This document shows positions 16,655 to 24,830 of a stretch of 64,000 nucleotides of DNA, piece after piece (the stretch's first letter is position 1; every line of letters begins with the position of its first letter). The position numbers and the translations under genes were made by a program. The stretch spans positions 1-64,000 of the forward strand of contig CAJFNQ010000020.1 of assembly GCA_904394975.1 (NCBI GenBank), written 5' to 3'. This DNA comes from Metaruminococcus_A gallistercoris (GTDB lineage Bacteria > Bacillota > Clostridia > Oscillospirales > Ruminococcaceae). The notes under the pieces were generated by a model. The model was not told where the DNA came from. It worked only from the letters and a program-made list of their open reading frames with translations, and did no database searches.

Positions 16655-16680
16655 ACTTTCAACAGCAAAATGTTGAAAGT
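16655..16680. repeat. 10-bp inverted repeat, candidate operator
   Basis: ACTTTCAACA at 16655-16664 and its exact complement TGTTGAAAGT at 16671-16680 flank a 6-nt AT-rich spacer, in the region between divergent aroE and fabH. Neither side has a T run, so it is not a terminator. It does not look like the FapR or FabT sites I know. Confidence 0.55.
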
Positions 16681-16789
16681 GTGGAAAAAACAATTCCTCA
16701 AAATACGGCATTTTTCAAATAAAATGAGTGCTTATTTATGAACAAAGCGTGAACATTTCAGAGAAAGCCATAAAAACAGGAAAAATATA

Positions 16790-16798
16790 TGGTATAAT
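16790..16798 (+). promoter_or_regulatory. Proximal extended -10 promoter of fabH
   Basis: TGGTATAAT at 16790-16798 is a consensus -10 box with an upstream TG dinucleotide (extended -10). No good -35 lies 17 bp away, which extended -10 promoters tolerate. The start point would be about 16805, 43 nt before the fabH ATG. Confidence 0.6.
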
Positions 16799-16847
16799 TA
16801 TAACAGCTTGTGACTTTGTGCGCAATATGATGGAAAGGAGCCAGAAC

Positions 16848-17840
16848 ATGGTTGGGATCAAAATTGAAGGAACTGGCATGTATGTTCCTGAATTGTCGGT
16901 TGACAACGAGGCTTTTACCCAGTTTTTGGATACATCGGATGAGTGGATTCGCACCCGTACAGGAATTCACACACGGCATTTTTCAAATGGTGAACCAGTT
17001 TGGCTGATGGGGGAGAGAGCCGCCCGTCAGGCACTGGAAGCGGCAAAGATCGCTCCTGAGGAGATCGACCTGGTTTTGTGCACGACCGTATCCGGGGATT
17101 TTTCCACCCCTTCGGTCGCCTGCGTAATACAGGGAAAGCTGGGCGCTGTAAACGCCATCGCGTTTGATGTGAACTGTGCCTGCGCCGGCTTTGTCTATGC
17201 GCTTGACATGGCCCGCCGGTATCTTTCTTCCGGAGATATGAAACATGTGTTGATTGTCAGCAGTGAGATGCTTTCACGCATCACCAATTTTGAGGACCGT
17301 TCTTCCTGCGTGCTGTTTGGCGACGCGGCGGGCGCGGCGGTTGTCTCTGCTGCGGATAAGCTGTTTACATCCAGCTTGATTACCGAAGGAGAAGGTGCGC
17401 AGCACATTTTCAGCCGCAACCCCAATACGCTGAATCCTTTTTGCGATCCCGTTCCGGCAATGGAATTTGATGGATTCGGTGAAAACAAAGAGGGCTGCAT
17501 GTATATGAACGGCCGTGAGGTTTATAAATTCGCGACCCGCATCATGCCGAAATGCGTACAGGCGGCGGCAGAAAAAGCCGGGATCACGCCTGAAGAGATT
17601 GATTGGATCATTCCGCATCAGGCGAACATCCGCATCATTGAAACGGCGGCGCAGCGGCTTGGACTTCCAATGGAACGTTTTCTGGTCAATCTGCAGAATT
17701 ACGGCAATACGTCGAGCGCCAGCATTCCGGTTTGTTTGAATGAGGCGCTGCGGGACGGAAAAATCAAACCGGGAGATAAAATTTGTCTGGTCGGTTTTGG
17801 CGCTGGGCTGATTGCCGGTGCCGCATTGATTGAGTGGTAA
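16848..17840 (+). CDS. fabH: Beta-ketoacyl-ACP synthase III
   Basis: Starts fatty acid synthesis by condensing an acyl-CoA with malonyl-ACP. The 330-residue protein has catalytic C112 in VNCACAGFVYALD, then the histidine in WIIPHQANIRI and the asparagine in LQNYGNTSSAS. A longer open frame exists upstream, but ATG 16848 follows GGAAAGGAG at good spacing and gives the normal length. First gene of the fab-acc operon; fabG follows after 35 bp. Confidence 0.96.
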   Translation: MVGIKIEGTGMYVPELSVDNEAFTQFLDTSDEWIRTRTGIHTRHFSNGEPVWLMGERAARQALEAAKIAPEEIDLVLCTTVSGDFSTPSVACVIQGKLGAVNAIAFDVNCACAGFVYALDMARRYLSSGDMKHVLIVSSEMLSRITNFEDRSSCVLFGDAAGAAVVSAADKLFTSSLITEGEGAQHIFSRNPNTLNPFCDPVPAMEFDGFGENKEGCMYMNGREVYKFATRIMPKCVQAAAEKAGITPEEIDWIIPHQANIRIIETAAQRLGLPMERFLVNLQNYGNTSSASIPVCLNEALRDGKIKPGDKICLVGFGAGLIAGAALIEW

Positions 17841-17875
17841 ACAAAATCTGGACAGGGAATATAAGGAGTGTTACA

Positions 17876-18619
17876 ATGGCAAAGACGGCATTGATTACTG
17901 GCGCTTCGCAGGGCATTGGTGCGGCGATCGCCAAAAAACTCGCGCAGGATGGTTTTTCAATCGCGATCAACTGTTACAGCGAGCAGGAAAAGGCAAACGG
18001 CGGTGTACAGGTCGCGGAGGCCTGCCGTGCGTTTGGCGTGGAAGCCGAGTGTTTTATCGGTGATGTATCGAACTTTGACGCCTGTGCGCAGATGGTTAAA
18101 GAAGTAAAAGAGCGTTTTGGCAGCATTGATGTGTTGGTCAATAATGCGGGCATCACCAAAGACGGTCTGCTTGCGCGGATGTCGGAAGCGCAGTTTGATG
18201 CGGTTGCGGCTGTTAACTTTAAGGGCGTATTTAACATGACCCGCCATGTGAGCGGGGTGATGATGCGCCAGAAGAGCGGGCGCATCGTCAACATTTCTTC
18301 TGTTGCGGGGTTGTATGGAAATCCCGGGCAGTTTAACTATTCTGCGACCAAAGCGGGCGTCATTGGCATGACGCTGACCGCCGCGAAAGAACTTGGTCCG
18401 CGCAACATCACAGTCAATGCAGTAGCGCCTGGCTTTATTCGCACCCCAATGACTGATGTTCTCACCGAAGAACAGAAAGCGGCTGCTTTGAAAATGGTTC
18501 CGCTTGGGCGTTTTGGTGAACCGGAAGAGATCGCCAATGCGGTTGCGTTCCTGGTTTCAGACGGTGCAGCCTACATCAGCGGGCAGGTCATTGTTGTGGA
18601 CGGCGCAATGTCAATGTAA
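17876..18619 (+). CDS. fabG: 3-oxoacyl-ACP reductase
   Basis: NADPH-dependent reduction of beta-ketoacyl-ACP in the elongation cycle. The 247-residue short-chain dehydrogenase shows the nucleotide loop TGASQGIG (residues 8-15), NNAG, the catalytic serine S142, and YxxxK at Y155 and K159 (YSATKAG). ATG 17876 lies 8 bp after AAGGAG; in-frame upstream codons have no ribosome site. It follows fabH and precedes fabF by 15 bp, all on one transcript. Confidence 0.96.
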   Translation: MAKTALITGASQGIGAAIAKKLAQDGFSIAINCYSEQEKANGGVQVAEACRAFGVEAECFIGDVSNFDACAQMVKEVKERFGSIDVLVNNAGITKDGLLARMSEAQFDAVAAVNFKGVFNMTRHVSGVMMRQKSGRIVNISSVAGLYGNPGQFNYSATKAGVIGMTLTAAKELGPRNITVNAVAPGFIRTPMTDVLTEEQKAAALKMVPLGRFGEPEEIANAVAFLVSDGAAYISGQVIVVDGAMSM

Positions 18620-18634
18620 TTACGGAGGGTAAAT

Positions 18635-19870
18635 ATGAAACGGGTTGTCATTACAGGAATGGGGGCAATCACCCCAATTGGAAAGAATCCGGAAGAATTC
18701 TGGAAAAGCCTTCAGGAAGGCAGACATGGCATCGCTCCTATTACTTCGTTTGATACTTCAGACATCAATGTAAAACTTGCGGCGGAGGTCAAGGATTTTG
18801 ACCCGACCGAGTACATCGAGAAAAAAGAAACCCGCCGGACCGACCGGTTCTGTCAGTTCGCGGTCGCGGCTGCTGCTGACGCGATGAAAGACTGCGGCAG
18901 TGATTTGAAGGATCTGGATCCATACCGTGTAGGCGTAATCGTAGGCAGCGGCATCGGCGGCCTGCACACGCTGGAAGCGGAGCACATCAAACTCATGGAA
19001 AAAGGGCCGGACCGTGTTTCGGTATTCTTCATTCCCATGATGATTTCCAACATGGCTGCCGGTACCATCGCGATGAAAACCGGCTTTAAAGGTGTCAATT
19101 TCTGCCCGGTGACCGCTTGTGCGACTTCGACGCACGCTATTGGCGAGGCGTTCCGCGCCATCAAGAACGGATATCTGGACGCCTGCCTGACCGGCGGCAG
19201 TGAAGCGACCATCACCAAATTTTCTGTGGCAGGTTTTAATAACATGAAAGCGCTTTCCACCAGCACCGATCCGGACCGCGCATCCATTCCGTTTGACGCA
19301 CAGCGCGACGGCTTTGTCATGGGCGAGGGCGGCGCGATTCTGGTTCTGGAAGAATTGGAGCACGCAAAAGCGCGCGGCGCGAAGATTTACGCGGAGGTTG
19401 TCGGTTACGGCGCCACCTGTGATGCTTATCACATCACCAGCCCTTCTCCGGACGGACAGGCGGCAGCCAAGGCAATGAGCCTTGCCATTGAGGAAGCGGG
19501 TCTTGCTCCGGCGGATATTGATTATATCAACGCGCACGGAACCTCTACCCCGCTCAACGATAAATATGAGACGACCGCGATCAAAATCGCGTTTGGCGAA
19601 GCGGCAAACAAGGTGGCCATCAGCTCTACCAAGTCGATGACCGGTCATCTGCTGGGCGCTGCGGGAGCAGTCGAAAGCATTGCCTGCGCGTACGCGCTGC
19701 GTGACGGGATCATCCCGCCGACCATCGGTTTTCAGCAAGCGGACGAGGAATGTGACCTTGATTATGTGACCGAAGGCGCGCGCAAAGCGGATCTCAAAGC
19801 CGCCATCTCCAACTCGCTTGGATTCGGCGGGCACAACGCGACCCTCTGCTTTAAAAAATACGAGGGCTAA
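18635..19870 (+). CDS. fabF: Beta-ketoacyl-ACP synthase II
   Basis: Elongating condensing enzyme of fatty acid synthesis. The 411-residue thiolase-fold protein has nucleophile C162 in VTACATSTHAIG, the two catalytic histidines in NAHGTSTPLND and KSMTGHLLGAAGA, and the C-terminal SNSLGFGGHNATLCF. ACGGAGGG precedes the ATG. It lies between fabG and accB; a small CCCCT/AGGGG hairpin sits in the 52-bp gap to accB. Confidence 0.97.
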   Translation: MKRVVITGMGAITPIGKNPEEFWKSLQEGRHGIAPITSFDTSDINVKLAAEVKDFDPTEYIEKKETRRTDRFCQFAVAAAADAMKDCGSDLKDLDPYRVGVIVGSGIGGLHTLEAEHIKLMEKGPDRVSVFFIPMMISNMAAGTIAMKTGFKGVNFCPVTACATSTHAIGEAFRAIKNGYLDACLTGGSEATITKFSVAGFNNMKALSTSTDPDRASIPFDAQRDGFVMGEGGAILVLEELEHAKARGAKIYAEVVGYGATCDAYHITSPSPDGQAAAKAMSLAIEEAGLAPADIDYINAHGTSTPLNDKYETTAIKIAFGEAANKVAISSTKSMTGHLLGAAGAVESIACAYALRDGIIPPTIGFQQADEECDLDYVTEGARKADLKAAISNSLGFGGHNATLCFKKYEG

Positions 19871-19922
19871 ACGGTTTCGGTTACCCCTGCGGAGGGGATA
19901 TCATCACAAGGATGGGTGAGCT

Positions 19923-20375
19923 ATGAAATTAACACTGGAACAGGTGTATGAATTAATGGATAAGCTGGTCTCGACCGGGCTCGGCGAAGTTGAGATCGAA
20001 GCGGAAGGCGTAAAAGTAAAACTCAAAGCCAAAGAACCAAAACAGCAGGTCGTACAGGCGGTTTCCGCCGCTCCTGCGGTTTCTGCGGCGGCGGCCCCGG
20101 CTCCGGCGGCTGCGGCTCCTTCCGAAGAAAAAGAACTGAGCGGGAAGATCATCAAAAGCCCGATCGTCGGTACCTTTTACCAGGCGTCCGCGCCGGACAA
20201 AGAGCCGTTTGTCCGGGTTGGCGACACTGTGCGCAAAGGCGACGTTGTCTTTATCATTGAGTCGATGAAGCTGATGAATGAAGTGGCTAGCGACTATGAC
20301 GGAACGGTTGCCGAAGTCCTGGTGGAAAACGGCCAGCCGGTGGAATTTGGCCAGCCGATCCTGCGGCTTGAATAA
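19923..20375 (+). CDS. accB: Biotin carboxyl carrier protein of acetyl-CoA carboxylase
   Basis: Carries the carboxyl group between the biotin carboxylase and carboxyltransferase halves of acetyl-CoA carboxylase. The 150-residue protein has an N-terminal helical part, an Ala/Pro-rich linker (about residues 45-67), and a biotinyl domain with the biotinylated K116 in ESMKLMNE. The ribosome site is AAGGATGGGTGAG. In this operon accB is followed by fabZ and then accC, a common clostridial order. Confidence 0.96.
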   Translation: MKLTLEQVYELMDKLVSTGLGEVEIEAEGVKVKLKAKEPKQQVVQAVSAAPAVSAAAAPAPAAAAPSEEKELSGKIIKSPIVGTFYQASAPDKEPFVRVGDTVRKGDVVFIIESMKLMNEVASDYDGTVAEVLVENGQPVEFGQPILRLE

Positions 20376-20392
20376 AATGTTTGTGGCACTGA

Positions 20393-20432
20393 AAACCATG
20401 CGGCGCTCCTGTCGTGTGGTTTGCCCTTTTTT
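20393..20432 (+). terminator. Possible weak terminator/attenuator between accB and fabZ
   Basis: AAACCATGCG (20393-20402) can pair with CGTGTGGTTT (20413-20422) in a 10-bp stem with two G-U pairs and a 10-nt loop, followed by GCCC and six T. It could reduce read-through into the distal genes. The gap before the T run weakens the case. Confidence 0.35.
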
Positions 20433-20461
20433 CTAGAACGATATGGAAAGGACTGTTTGAA

Positions 20462-20893
20462 ATGGCGTTGCTGAATAAAGAGCAGATCATGGAGATCATC
20501 CCGCACAGAGATCCGTTCCTCTTGATTGATGAAGTCATCGCGATGGAACCGGGCAAGAGCTGTACGGCGATTAAACATTTAAAAGAGGATGAATTCTGGT
20601 TCAAAGGGCATTTTCCGGGGCATCCGGTGCAGCCGGGTGTGCTCACCATGGAAATGCTGGCGCAGGCAGGCGCGGTATGTATTTTGAGTGTACCGGAAAA
20701 CAAAGGAAAGATCGCGTTTTACGCGGGGATTGATAAAGCGCGTTTCCGCCGTCAGGTACTTCCGGGTGAGACCCTTCGCCTTGAAGTGGAGATCATCAAA
20801 CAGCGCGGACCGATCGGCGTTTGCAAGGCGGAAGCGTTTGTGGGCGATGAGCGTGCTGTGAGCGCGGAGATCACCTGCGCACTCGGCAAATAA
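20462..20893 (+). CDS. fabZ: 3-hydroxyacyl-ACP dehydratase
   Basis: Removes water from 3-hydroxyacyl-ACP to give the trans-2-enoyl form. The 143-residue hot-dog protein has catalytic H50 in GHFPGHPVQPGV and E64 in LTMEMLAQAG, and IPHRDPFLLIDEV near the start. ATG 20462 follows GAAAGGAC at good spacing; an in-frame start 48 bp upstream lies in the hairpin region and has no ribosome site. accC follows after 59 bp. Confidence 0.96.
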   Translation: MALLNKEQIMEIIPHRDPFLLIDEVIAMEPGKSCTAIKHLKEDEFWFKGHFPGHPVQPGVLTMEMLAQAGAVCILSVPENKGKIAFYAGIDKARFRRQVLPGETLRLEVEIIKQRGPIGVCKAEAFVGDERAVSAEITCALGK

Positions 20894-20952
20894 GCCGCGA
20901 GCGGTATTTACATATCGCTTTCTGAAACTGTAAGGAAAGGAATTCCCGAACT

Positions 20953-22299
20953 ATGTTAAGCAAGGTACTCATTGCCAACCGCGGCGAGATTGCGGTGCGT
21001 ATCATCCGCGCCTGCCGTGAGCTTGGCGTGCAGACGGTGGCTGTTTTTTCGGAAGCGGACCGCGGCGCGCTGCATGCGCAGATTGCGGACGAGGCGATCT
21101 GCATTGGCCCGGCGGCAACCAAAGACAGCTATTTGAATATGAAGGCGATCGTTGCGGCGTGCGAGATCACCGGGGCTGATGCGGTTCATCCGGGCTTCGG
21201 CTTTCTTTCGGAAAATGCGGTGTTCGCCAACACCTGCAAACGCTGCGGCGTGACGTTTATCGGGCCGAACGCTGAGTCGATGGAGCTGATGGGTGATAAA
21301 GCCCGCGCGAAAGATACCATGAAAAAAGCCGGTGTCCCGGTCATCCCGGGTTCCGACGGTGTGGTCAAAACGCTGGAGGAAGCGTATGAGATCGCTGATG
21401 AGATCGGTTATCCGGTCATGGTAAAAGCGTCGGCAGGCGGCGGAGGACGCGGCATCCGGCTTGTCAAGGAAAAATCGGAACTGGAAAACGCAATGACTTC
21501 CGCCAAGCAGGAGGCGCTGCAATTTTTCGGAAATGATGATGTATATCTGGAAAAGGTCGTGGTCAACCCGCGTCACATTGAAGTCCAGATTCTGGCAGAT
21601 CAGTATGGAAACGTTGTGCATCTGGGTGAACGTGACTGTTCGCTTCAGCGCCGCAACCAGAAGGTTCTGGAAGAGGCTCCCAGCCCGTTTATGACCGAGG
21701 AACTTCGGGCGCGGATGGGTGAGGCGGCTGTAAAAGCGGCAAAGGCCTGCGGCTATTGGAATGCCGGTACCATTGAGTTTTTGGTGGATGAAAACCGCAA
21801 CTTCTACTTTATGGAAATGAATACCCGGATTCAGGTGGAACACCCTATTACCGAGCTGGTTACCGGAATCGATCTTGTAAAACAGCAGATCCTGATTGCG
21901 GGCGGAGAAAAGCTTCCGATGAAGCAGGAGGACATTCATCTGACCGGTCATGCGATTGAGTGCCGCATCAACGCGGAAAATCCGAAATACAACTTCCGCC
22001 CGTCTCCGGGGCGGATCACGGCGCTGCATATGCCGGGCGGACCCGGTGTGCGGATCGACAGCGCGGTGTATCAGGGGTATGAAATCACCCCGTATTATGA
22101 CAATATGATCGCTAAGCTGATCGCCTACGCGCCGGACCGGCAGCAGGCGATCCAGAAGATGAAATGGGCGCTTGCGGAATTTCTGGTTGAGGGCGTTGAC
22201 ACCAATATTGATTTTCAGCTTGCCCTGATCCGTGACCCGGATTTTGAAGCGGCTCATTATGATAACGGTTTTTTGAACCGGAAGGATCTGACCAAATGA
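20953..22299 (+). CDS. accC: Biotin carboxylase of acetyl-CoA carboxylase
   Basis: ATP-dependent carboxylation of biotin on AccB with bicarbonate. The 448-residue ATP-grasp protein begins KVLIANRGEIAVRIIRACRELG, has the glycine-rich lid KASAGGGGRGIR, the catalytic block EMNTRIQVEHPITE, and the BC C-terminal domain (RINAENP). Length is normal. AAGGAAAGGAA precedes the ATG. It sits between fabZ and accD in the operon. Confidence 0.97.
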   Translation: MLSKVLIANRGEIAVRIIRACRELGVQTVAVFSEADRGALHAQIADEAICIGPAATKDSYLNMKAIVAACEITGADAVHPGFGFLSENAVFANTCKRCGVTFIGPNAESMELMGDKARAKDTMKKAGVPVIPGSDGVVKTLEEAYEIADEIGYPVMVKASAGGGGRGIRLVKEKSELENAMTSAKQEALQFFGNDDVYLEKVVVNPRHIEVQILADQYGNVVHLGERDCSLQRRNQKVLEEAPSPFMTEELRARMGEAAVKAAKACGYWNAGTIEFLVDENRNFYFMEMNTRIQVEHPITELVTGIDLVKQQILIAGGEKLPMKQEDIHLTGHAIECRINAENPKYNFRPSPGRITALHMPGGPGVRIDSAVYQGYEITPYYDNMIAKLIAYAPDRQQAIQKMKWALAEFLVEGVDTNIDFQLALIRDPDFEAAHYDNGFLNRKDLTK

Positions 22300-22318
22300 C
22301 AAGTGAGGTGAAAGCGGT

Positions 22319-23182
22319 TTGTTAGAAGATCTGTTTAAAATTGTAAAGACCCGTACGGCGCAGGAGCCGAAACAGCCGGCGAAAAAGGTGAACATCCCTT
22401 CGAATCTGCTGTTTAAATGTCCGCGCTGCGGAAAGGTTGCTTTTGTAGAGGATTTTGAAGCAAACCACAAGGTGTGCGACGGATGCGGCTACCATGCCCG
22501 CCTGAGTGCTCCGGAACGTCTTGCGGTCACGGTGGATAAAGGCAGTTTTGTGGAATATGACGCGGATATGCAGAGCCTTAACCCCCTTGGATTTGACCAG
22601 TATGAAAACAAGGTGGAACAGCTGCAGCAGAGCACCGGATTAAAAGACGCGGTCATCACCGGGGAATGCACCATTCGCGGGGAAAAGGCGGTTATCGCCA
22701 TTATGGATTCCCGCTTTATGATGGCTTCCATGGGTTCGGTGGTCGGCGAAAAGATCACCCGGGCATTTGAACGGGCTTCCGAAAAGAAACTGCCGGTCAT
22801 CATCTTCTCGGCGTCCGGCGGCGCCCGGATGCAGGAAGGCATCATTTCCCTCATGCAGATGGCGAAAACCTCTGCGGCGGCGGCACGGCACAGCGACAAA
22901 GGTCTGCTTTATATCACCGTGCTCACCGACCCGACCACCGGCGGCGTGACCGCTTCGTTTGCCTCGCTGGGCGATATCATCATCGCCGAACCGAAGGTTT
23001 TGGTGGGATTTGCGGGGCGCCGGGTCATTGAAGGGACCATCCGCCAGCATCTGCCGGATGATTTCCAGTCGGCGGAGTTTTTGCTGGAACACGGATTTGC
23101 GGACATGATCGTCGGGCGGGATAAGATGCGCCGGACACTGTCGCATCTCATCCGTCTGCATAAGAACGGAGGTGCCAGATGA
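22319..23182 (+). CDS. accD: Acetyl-CoA carboxylase carboxyltransferase beta subunit
   Basis: Half of the carboxyltransferase that makes malonyl-CoA. The 287-residue protein has the N-terminal zinc ribbon (CPRCG at about residues 38-42, CDGCG 19 residues on) and the crotonase-fold core FSASGGARMQEG. It starts at TTG 22319, 8 bp after GAGGTG. The accA ATG overlaps its stop as ATGA, so the two subunits are translationally coupled. Confidence 0.95.
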   Translation: MLEDLFKIVKTRTAQEPKQPAKKVNIPSNLLFKCPRCGKVAFVEDFEANHKVCDGCGYHARLSAPERLAVTVDKGSFVEYDADMQSLNPLGFDQYENKVEQLQQSTGLKDAVITGECTIRGEKAVIAIMDSRFMMASMGSVVGEKITRAFERASEKKLPVIIFSASGGARMQEGIISLMQMAKTSAAAARHSDKGLLYITVLTDPTTGGVTASFASLGDIIIAEPKVLVGFAGRRVIEGTIRQHLPDDFQSAEFLLEHGFADMIVGRDKMRRTLSHLIRLHKNGGAR

Positions 23183-23982
23183 ACACGAGAACCGCTTGGG
23201 AGCGGATGGAGGTCATTCGTGAAAAGAACCGTCCGACCATCAACGATTATATCCCGCTCCTGTTTGATGAGTATTTTGAAATGCACGGTGACCGTCTGTT
23301 TGGTGACGACGGTGCTATTACCGGCGGCGTTGCCAGCTTCTGCGGCCGGCCGGTCACAGTGATTGCCCAGGTCAAAGGGCGCAACTTAAATGAAAACAAG
23401 GCGTGCAATTTTGCCATGCCCCATCCGGAAGGTTACCGCAAGGCACTCCGCCTTGCGCGGCAGGCGGAAAAATTCCACCGGCCGATCATCTGCTTTATTG
23501 ACACACCGGGCGCGTTCTGCGGTATCGGCGCTGAGGAACGGGGCCAGGGCGAGGCGATTGCCCGCAATATGTACGAGTTCGCCGGGCTGAAGACCCCCAT
23601 TGTTTCCATAGTGCTGGGGGAAGGCGGAAGCGGCGGTGCTTTGGCACTGGGTGTTTGCGATGAACTTGCCATGATGGAAAACGCTCTTTATTCGGTCATC
23701 TCCCCCCGCGGATGCGCGAGCATCCTTTGGAAAGACGCTTCGCGTGAGAAAGAAGCGGCGGAGGTTCTGAAGATTACGGCGGAGGATCTGGTCGGTTTCG
23801 GAGTGGCGGAAGCCATCATTCCGGAAGCCAACGGAGACGCTTCCACCAGCGCGGAAGAGACAGCCGAACAGATTTCACAATATCTTGAGGAAACCTTAGA
23901 AAAATTATCCAAAATAGATATTGATATTTTGCTGGAGAGTCGTTATAATAAGTTCAGAAAAATCGGCGTGTTTACTGAGTAA
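23179..23982 (+). CDS. accA: Acetyl-CoA carboxylase carboxyltransferase alpha subunit
   Basis: Partner of AccD in malonyl-CoA formation. The 267-residue protein shows GDRLFGDDGAITGG, the carboxybiotin region PEGYRKALRLARQAEKF, FIDTPGAFCGIGAEERGQGEAIA, and GEGGSGGALALGV with the following SVISPRGCASILW, all hallmarks of AccA. GGAGGTGCCAG precedes its ATG inside accD. It is shorter than proteobacterial AccA (about 320) but normal for Firmicutes. acpP follows after 58 bp. Confidence 0.95.
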   Translation: MNTRTAWERMEVIREKNRPTINDYIPLLFDEYFEMHGDRLFGDDGAITGGVASFCGRPVTVIAQVKGRNLNENKACNFAMPHPEGYRKALRLARQAEKFHRPIICFIDTPGAFCGIGAEERGQGEAIARNMYEFAGLKTPIVSIVLGEGGSGGALALGVCDELAMMENALYSVISPRGCASILWKDASREKEAAEVLKITAEDLVGFGVAEAIIPEANGDASTSAEETAEQISQYLEETLEKLSKIDIDILLESRYNKFRKIGVFTE

Positions 23983-24040
23983 AAGCCGTTTTAATATTGA
24001 TTCCAAGTAAGGTGTTTGGAAAAATTTGAGGAGGATATGT

Positions 24041-24268
24041 ATGGTATTCGAAAAGGTAAAGAAAATTTTGATGGATCAGCTCGACGTAGAGGAAGAAAAA
24101 GTAACTGCTGACGCTTCCATTACTGAAGATCTTGGTGCGGATTCTCTCGACTTTGTCGACCTCGTTATGTCTCTTGAAGAAGAATTTGATGTTGAGATTC
24201 CGGACGATCAGGTTGAGAACATCAAAACCGTTGGCGATATCGTGAAATACATCGAAGACAACGCATAA
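24041..24268 (+). CDS. acpP: Acyl carrier protein
   Basis: Carries growing acyl chains on a phosphopantetheine arm. The 75-residue acidic protein has the attachment serine S35 in LGADSLDFVDLVM and ends KYIEDNA. ATG 24041 follows GAGGAGG; an in-frame start 15 bp upstream overlaps that site. It is the last gene of the fab operon, whereas in many clostridia it lies second after fabH, and a strong terminator follows at once. Confidence 0.97.
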   Translation: MVFEKVKKILMDQLDVEEEKVTADASITEDLGADSLDFVDLVMSLEEEFDVEIPDDQVENIKTVGDIVKYIEDNA

Positions 24269-24283
24269 GTTTAACTGTTGTGC

Positions 24284-24317
24284 AAAACGCCTCTGTGATA
24301 AAGCAGGGGCGTTTTTT
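24284..24317 (+). terminator. Terminator of the fab-acc-acpP operon
   Basis: ACGCCTCTG (24287-24295) pairs with CAGGGGCGT (24304-24312) with one G-U pair and an 8-nt loop, followed by six T. Confidence 0.9.
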
Positions 24318-24400
24318 ATATATTACAAGGAAGATTCCCTCCAGAGTGTACAGTGGTTTTATCTGCCAAAAAAGAAGTTGAGTAAGAAGGCAAATCTCCC

Positions 24401-24429
24401 TTGACATTTGTGCATATGCTCATTATAAT
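24401..24429 (+). promoter_or_regulatory. Consensus promoter of the DUF134-mrp-nifX module
   Basis: TTGACA (24401-24406), 17-bp spacer, TATAAT (24424-24429): a perfect sigma-A consensus. Such a strong promoter on a small regulator-headed operon suggests it is normally repressed. A palindromic repeat sits in the spacer. Confidence 0.9.
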
Positions 24430-24445
24430 GAAGTTGTGCATATGC
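24409..24445. repeat. Two copies of TGTGCATATGC around the -10 box, candidate operators
   Basis: The 11-mer TGTGCATATGC occurs at 24409-24419 and exactly again at 24435-24445; each contains the palindrome GCATATGC. The copies lie 26 bp apart on either side of TATAAT, an arrangement fit for repression, probably by the DUF134 protein encoded next. Confidence 0.7.
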
Positions 24446-24473
24446 CCAAAATAACATACAGGAGGTGTGCCGG

Positions 24474-24830
24474 GTGCCAAGGGGTGCGAGATGCAGGCGT
24501 GTCTGCGCAGAACCGCAGTGCAGGGTGTTTTCCCCCGAACGCGGCGTGGGACAGCCTGTTTTAATGTCAGTTGAGGAACTGGAGGCAGTGCGGTTATGTG
24601 ACCTGGAGGGGATGGATCAAGAATCCGCCGCGGCGCAGATGAATGTTTCGCGCGGGACCCTGCAGCGGGTGCTGTATGCCGCGCGCAAACACATGGCGGA
24701 AGCCATCGTTCTGGGAAAGGGCCTCAACATTGAGGGCGGAAATTACGAAGTGGCAGACCGGGAATGCGCGGCACACGGTTGCTGCAGCCACTGCCGGTTT
24801 GAACCAAGAGGAGAAGATGAAAATGAGTGA
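24474..24830 (+). CDS. DUF134-family DNA-binding regulator
   Basis: Small helix-turn-helix protein of the DUF134 family, probably the regulator of this operon. It starts PRGARCRRVCAEPQ, the family N-terminus, with a sigma-70 region 4-like helix-turn-helix at about residues 32-75 (EELEAVRLCDLEGM then SRGTLQRVLYAARK). Cysteines at the C-terminus (AAHGCCSHC) could bind metal or a cluster. Start is GTG 24474, 8 bp after GGAGG; a GTG 9 bp upstream overlaps that site. Length is 118 residues. The Mrp gene overlaps its end by 8 nt. Auto-regulation through the TGTGCATATGC repeats is inference. Confidence 0.85.
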   Translation: MPRGARCRRVCAEPQCRVFSPERGVGQPVLMSVEELEAVRLCDLEGMDQESAAAQMNVSRGTLQRVLYAARKHMAEAIVLGKGLNIEGGNYEVADRECAAHGCCSHCRFEPRGEDENE

